DNA of 55,031 nt from an uncultured Bacteroidales bacterium (GTDB taxonomy: Bacteria > Bacteroidota > Bacteroidia > Bacteroidales > Paludibacteraceae), in the NCBI GenBank assembly GCA_902765485.1, contig CACWZZ010000012.1, positions 1 through 55,031 of the forward strand, written 5' to 3'. Below are positions 52,201 to 55,031 of the stretch, one piece after another. The position numbers and the translations under genes are program-made. Numbering within the stretch: position 1 is the first letter of the stretch; the number at the start of each line of letters is the position of its first letter. A model generated the notes under the pieces. That model was not told the origin of the DNA. It searched no databases and was given only the letters and a program-made list of their open reading frames with translations.

Positions 52201-52230
52201 TGCGATAAATGCGATATCGCAATAATCGCA
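52201..52230. promoter_or_regulatory. 30-bp near-palindrome, candidate operator
   Basis: TGCGAT-AAA-TGCGATATCGCA-ATA-ATCGCA: a perfect 12-bp palindrome at the centre (52210-52221) flanked by matching half sites. It sits just upstream of the -33 box at 52189-52192. Confidence 0.5.
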
Positions 52231-52233
52231 AAA

Positions 52234-52809
52234 TTAACTCAGTATTTGTCTTAAATCGGCAGTATAACGAGTGCAGCCTCTCTTATTCAGAGCTCGTTTG
52301 TACGCCTCGTTAAAATGCGCCATGTCTGCATCCCTCATGTCAGTTACGCTTTCCACCCATAGGCGAAGATGATTATAATCGCCTCCATCCTCTAAATGTC
52401 CCAATGCTTTTAGTGTAGCCAAAAATGTTGCGACCTCAGCTCTGTTCATTTTATTAGTTCCATCGCTTGGTGTGGCTACACGTTTTAAGAGTTGAAGGAT
52501 TTTTTGCTCTTGTTTCGGTGTGACATTTGATAAAATGGATGGTAATTGTTTTTGTTTATACAAAAACCGAACTAACCAAAGAACAAGTACAATAATCCAG
52601 CAAAACAAACCCCCAGTAAGACTGCCGGCTACTATTATGCGATATATCTGCATAAGAATGGATGGCCATTCAAATTCATGTAGACTAAACCCTAAAAGAT
52701 TCTCCATAAAGAGAGACAACAGTTTATCCAGCAGCAATACCGCAAAAATAATGGTTAACGCGATTGCTGACTTCTTGAAGAAACCATATAGTTTGTTTAG
52801 TGCGAACAT
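52234..52809 (-). CDS. unknown membrane protein (191 aa)
   Basis: Two hydrophobic spans near the N-terminus (AIALTIIFAVLLLDKLLSLF and GSLTGGLFCWIIVLVLWLVRFLY), then a soluble helical C-terminal domain of about 105 residues (KMNRAEVATFLATLKALGHL, DADMAHFNEAYKRAL). No family recognised. It starts 8 bp after the 52817-53254 gene, so the two are co-transcribed. Confidence 0.75.
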   Translation of the reverse strand: MFALNKLYGFFKKSAIALTIIFAVLLLDKLLSLFMENLLGFSLHEFEWPSILMQIYRIIVAGSLTGGLFCWIIVLVLWLVRFLYKQKQLPSILSNVTPKQEQKILQLLKRVATPSDGTNKMNRAEVATFLATLKALGHLEDGGDYNHLRLWVESVTDMRDADMAHFNEAYKRALNKRGCTRYTADLRQILS

Positions 52810-52816
52810 CTTCTGT

Positions 52817-53254
52817 CTATATTCTCATAAATTCATTAACACCATCATCTTCAACATGTTCCATTTGTGTTACTCCTTTCCCACTTTCATCATCCCAAGT
52901 CAATGTTACTTTAATAGCATGTTGGTAGTTACCTGTTAATGGTATTTCTGCTTTTTCAGTCACCTCAAGTTTGTTAATTCGATATTGTATTGAACCATCT
53001 TGAAATGTTAGAGGCTCTTTGCTTTCCATGTTAATCACAATATTCTTTGCTGTGCTTTTTCCTGTGTTTTTGAGACATAAAATATGGCGAACGAACAGCC
53101 ATTTATATTGCACGTCAAAATGAGCTCGTTTGCTTTCCGCGGCTTCACGCTCTAACTTTTCTTTTTCAAGGGCTTTAATCTCCTTATCATGTTTGAAATA
53201 CACCCAAAGAGAGAAACCAAAAGTTAAAATTGCTATCCAATCCGACCAGTTCAT
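52817..53254 (-). CDS. unknown single-span membrane protein (145 aa)
   Basis: N-terminal membrane span (WIAILTFGFSLWVYF), a charged coiled stretch (KEIKALEKEKLEREAAESKR), then a beta-rich domain (VRHILCLKNTGKSTAKNIVI, AIKVTLTWDDESGKG) resembling small Ig-like folds. Family not recognised. The gene begins about 30 bp downstream of the 6S-like RNA terminator. A clear own promoter was not seen. Confidence 0.75.
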   Translation of the reverse strand: MNWSDWIAILTFGFSLWVYFKHDKEIKALEKEKLEREAAESKRAHFDVQYKWLFVRHILCLKNTGKSTAKNIVINMESKEPLTFQDGSIQYRINKLEVTEKAEIPLTGNYQHAIKVTLTWDDESGKGVTQMEHVEDDGVNEFMRI

Positions 53255-53283
53255 CTTTTAGTTTTTTATAAATCTTTCAAAAT

Positions 53284-53315
53284 AAAAAAGCGGGCTTCAA
53301 TGTTACTTGTCCCGC
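53284..53315 (-). terminator. terminator of the 6S-like RNA
   Basis: Minus strand GCGGG, 16-nt loop, CCCGC followed by TTTTTTATTTT. The 5' arm shares bases with the RNA's closing stem. Confidence 0.75.
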
Positions 53316-53487
53316 ATATCCTTGGCTCTGGAATTGCCTTTAATGTAGTAGGTCAAGCAACTCAGAAGCCACGCCGTATATAGATACAACATACTCTATG
53401 GTATGTGTACGAATATACAAGCAGCCGTCTATTGTTGCATTGCCTTGACTACATTTGTTCGAATTTTCCAGATTCAGGATATGCCAA
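53285..53487 (-). ncRNA. 6S-like small RNA
   Basis: On the minus strand about 200 nt fold into one long interrupted hairpin. The closing stem GCATATCC/GGATATGC pairs 53477-53484 with 53314-53321. TCTGGAA/TTCCAGA pairs 53466-53472 with 53327-53333. ATGTAGT/ACTACAT pairs 53448-53454 with 53343-53349, and TCAAGGCAA pairs with TTGCTTGA (53440-53448 with 53353-53360, with one bulge). A CATAC/GTATG apical loop is at 53390-53405. It ends in a GCGGG/CCCGC terminator with a U run. A weak promoter, TTGA then TACGCTTTG (53491-53522), lies upstream. Size and shape fit 6S RNA (SsrS), which binds RNA polymerase; a different structured RNA is possible. Confidence 0.55.
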
Positions 53488-53597
53488 GTACAAAGCGTAA
53501 TAAAACGCTGTTAATATCTCAATATGTCACCGCTTTTTTTACGCTGTCGGTGTCAGCGTTGCAAATTTAACGTCGTGCAAGCGACGATATTTCTTCT

Positions 53598-53933
53598 TTA
53601 TTTTGCCATCAGTTGGCGTTGGACGCTGCCGATGGTGGCACAATGGATAATTGGCATGTCGCCTGCTGTATGTTGGCGCGGAAGGAAACGACCTTTGGTA
53701 ACAGCAGAGAGCATTTTCTCTACAAACGGTTCCAGATTGATTAAGTCCACATGTATTTCGCTGTGGGTGAGGTTGTATAACTCATCCGCAGCCGAACGGG
53801 AGATTTGCTCCACACCTGCCATGTCTAACAGATATTCGTTGGTCGGCACTAATGAAGCAGCCAAACGCTCCATCATCTGACGCGTATGTAATTCTGCGCC
53901 GTATTGCTCTTGTATATTAATAATCTGTTTCAT
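53598..53933 (-). CDS. STAS-like (DUF4325-type) protein
   Basis: 111 residues from ATG 53933 (an in-frame TTG at 53939 would overlap the upstream gene). The segment NEYLLDMAGVEQISRSAADELYN has the STAS/DUF4325 pattern, with an aspartate and serine at the phospho-switch-like position. Two bp after the HATPase-type gene, so the pair is translated together. In partner-switching systems a HATPase-type kinase binds or phosphorylates a STAS protein; that role here is inferred from the pairing. Confidence 0.75.
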   Translation of the reverse strand: MKQIINIQEQYGAELHTRQMMERLAASLVPTNEYLLDMAGVEQISRSAADELYNLTHSEIHVDLINLEPFVEKMLSAVTKGRFLPRQHTAGDMPIIHCATIGSVQRQLMAK

Positions 53934-53935
53934 AC

Positions 53936-54655
53936 TCAAATCATGTAATCATATAGGTTAAACTTATCGGGCATTTGTGCCGGAATACGTACCATAATCA
54001 TTGTGCCCTTAAAATCTATCTCTGGCGGTAAGGCAAGAATCTTACGGTCATTAGACGTTAGCAGTAACAAGGCATTTCCTGATAATACGGCAAACTCACC
54101 TTTTAGGCCATCCACTACCATCTTCATATTTGACGAAATGCCATAACCTCGGTTCTCCGTATCCGGCAGATTCTTTACCGAATAACCGTTTTGCGCAAGA
54201 TTAAGTGCATCTGCATCGCTGTCGCCCAATTTGTCAAGGTGTTTCTGAGCTGCCACATAACTTCCGTAGATAGTAATACCGAAATCAGCAATGATAATTT
54301 CTATGGTTCTTGCAGCCTTGTTATACATCAAATACGCGTAGCCTTTGTCCGTTTGCGCATGTTGCTGGATGTTGCAAATCAACTCGTCCAACAGATATGT
54401 AAGCGGCATATTGAGGGACTTCAGTAAGTCCGGCACGTATGGCTGCAGATGTTCTTTCAGTTGCGAAATAACACGCGCTGTTGAATCGTCATCCAAAGCA
54501 AAAGGCACTATCAGCGAATTTGTTTCGCCATGGAAGAGAGAGGTCAACGCGTCCAAATAAGGATATGCTGACCCTTTTTGATTGCTCTTGGTGACACTAT
54601 CAAAAAATGCAGACAATGTGCATTCTAAATTGAATATATCCGTATCGTTTCGCAT
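53936..54655 (-). CDS. HATPase_c-domain protein (anti-sigma/GHKL-kinase-like)
   Basis: About 239 residues from ATG 54655, just after its promoter. The C-terminal half has the GHKL ATP-binding boxes: N box LLDELICNIQQHAQ, G1 IIIADFGITIYG, G2 ENRGYGISSNMKMV, and a late GTMIMVRIP strand. No membrane span, sensor or dimerisation domain, so it is a stand-alone ATPase unit as in partner-switching or conflict-type systems. Co-transcribed with the STAS-like gene. Target unknown. Confidence 0.8.
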   Translation of the reverse strand: MRNDTDIFNLECTLSAFFDSVTKSNQKGSAYPYLDALTSLFHGETNSLIVPFALDDDSTARVISQLKEHLQPYVPDLLKSLNMPLTYLLDELICNIQQHAQTDKGYAYLMYNKAARTIEIIIADFGITIYGSYVAAQKHLDKLGDSDADALNLAQNGYSVKNLPDTENRGYGISSNMKMVVDGLKGEFAVLSGNALLLLTSNDRKILALPPEIDFKGTMIMVRIPAQMPDKFNLYDYMI

Positions 54656-54675
54656 GTCTTTGCAACTTTCGGCTG

Positions 54676-54707
54676 CAAAGTTACAACAAAAAATCCGAAT
54701 GTGCAAA
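54676..54707 (-). promoter_or_regulatory. promoter of the HATPase/STAS-like pair
   Basis: Minus strand TTTG (54704-54707), 20 bp, TAACTTTG (54676-54683). An ATG at 54706 would lie within the promoter, so the start at 54655 is preferred. Confidence 0.75.
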
Positions 54708-54917
54708 TAAAATTCATTTTATTTTGCCATTTGCAGGATTTTGCGAACGTAACTTCGGGGGAATTACATAGTAAGGCGGAGTCCGAAGTTACTGCTTTTT
54801 TTTGATATATGCAAGAGAGAAGGCGATTTTGTGCGTTTTTTGTCTCTCGGTCATCTCGGCTTTAAGGAGTAAGTGCGCCTTAATCGCTTCACGGTTGTGA
54901 GTTGCCGTTTTTTTCTT

Positions 54918-55031
54918 TTATTTTCCAAGCAGCCAATCTATCACATTGATTTTACGTATACCGTCAATGTTTGCGCTATCAAAGTCAGTAGTCAAAAGAT
55001 ATTTAGGATAAGTGTCCTTAATCTTTCTTAA
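54918..55031 (-). CDS. C-terminal end of a DUF4143-type ATPase, cut by window end
   Basis: 37 codons on the minus strand before TAA 54918-54920: YPKYLLTTDFDSANIDG followed by IRKINVIDWLLGK. This closely resembles the end of AAA-type ATPases with a C-terminal DUF4143 domain that are common in Bacteroidales. The rest lies outside the window. The 54708-54917 gap holds only a degenerate promoter-like box (54784-54791) and no gene. Confidence 0.6.
   Translation of the reverse strand, partial: LRKIKDTYPKYLLTTDFDSANIDGIRKINVIDWLLGK

Noticed and set aside
53520-53580. GCTG/CAGC and CGTCG/CGACG hairpins after the STAS-like gene as terminators
   Set aside because: Neither is followed by a T run on the transcribed strand.

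Overview
The window looks like a chromosomal segment of an uncultured gut- or rumen-type member of the Bacteroidales. The evidence is Bacteroidetes-style promoters (TTTG, 19-20 bp, TAnnTTTG) in front of most transcription units, a TonB-dependent receptor with a carboxypeptidase-regulatory N-domain, a C10 (streptopain-type) peptidase, a PCMD/calycin-type secreted protein, and several exported proteins sharing a short lineage-type C-terminal tail. No rRNA, tRNA, insertion sequence or CRISPR array was seen.

Layout. 1-1.66 kb is an accessory strip: a cut-off ORF, two 11-bp-period arrays, a duplicated hairpin repeat, small unknown ORFs (one broken by a 32-bp tandem duplication) and a terminator. 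1.67-4.99 kb (+) is a tightly overlapping housekeeping run: mnmE, yicC, gmk, nadD. 4.9-11.2 kb (-) is the convergent run dnaE, folC, prmA. 11.8-22.2 kb (+) is one 3454-residue exported LamG/beta-helix protein behind a structured leader. 22.4-26.6 kb (+) holds GH3-type ligase, HAD phosphatase, acyltransferase and EamA transporter genes. 26.6-29.6 kb (+) holds a separately promoted three-gene cassette: steroid 5-alpha-reductase-family membrane protein, old-yellow-enzyme-family flavin reductase and short-chain dehydrogenase. 29.7-38.0 kb (+) is a TonB receptor followed by two secreted proteins and a terminator. 38.1-48.0 kb (-) has S41 protease, coaD, acyltransferase, YigZ-like, C1 peptidase, prfB, an AsmA-like protein, a small membrane protein and a TPR lipoprotein regulator. 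48.7-55.0 kb (-) is visibly AT-richer: C10 peptidase, TonB-CTD protein, two unknown membrane proteins, a 6S-like RNA, a STAS-like/HATPase pair and the end of a probable DUF4143-type ATPase.

Most interesting. (1) The 26.6-29.6 kb cassette has the three enzyme types described for gut bacterial reduction of 3-oxo-delta4 steroids and bile acids; the substrate is inferred, not shown. (2) Housekeeping genes are peppered with two kinds of small repeat. Heptamer-type simple repeats lie inside genes in their stop-free orientation and supply stop codons at gene ends in the other orientation. G/C palindromic elements are translated inside mnmE, prmA and an S41-protease signal peptide. (3) A 6S-like RNA and a leader RNA with two mutually exclusive pairings can be drawn from the sequence. 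All functional statements come from reading motifs by eye; no database search was run.
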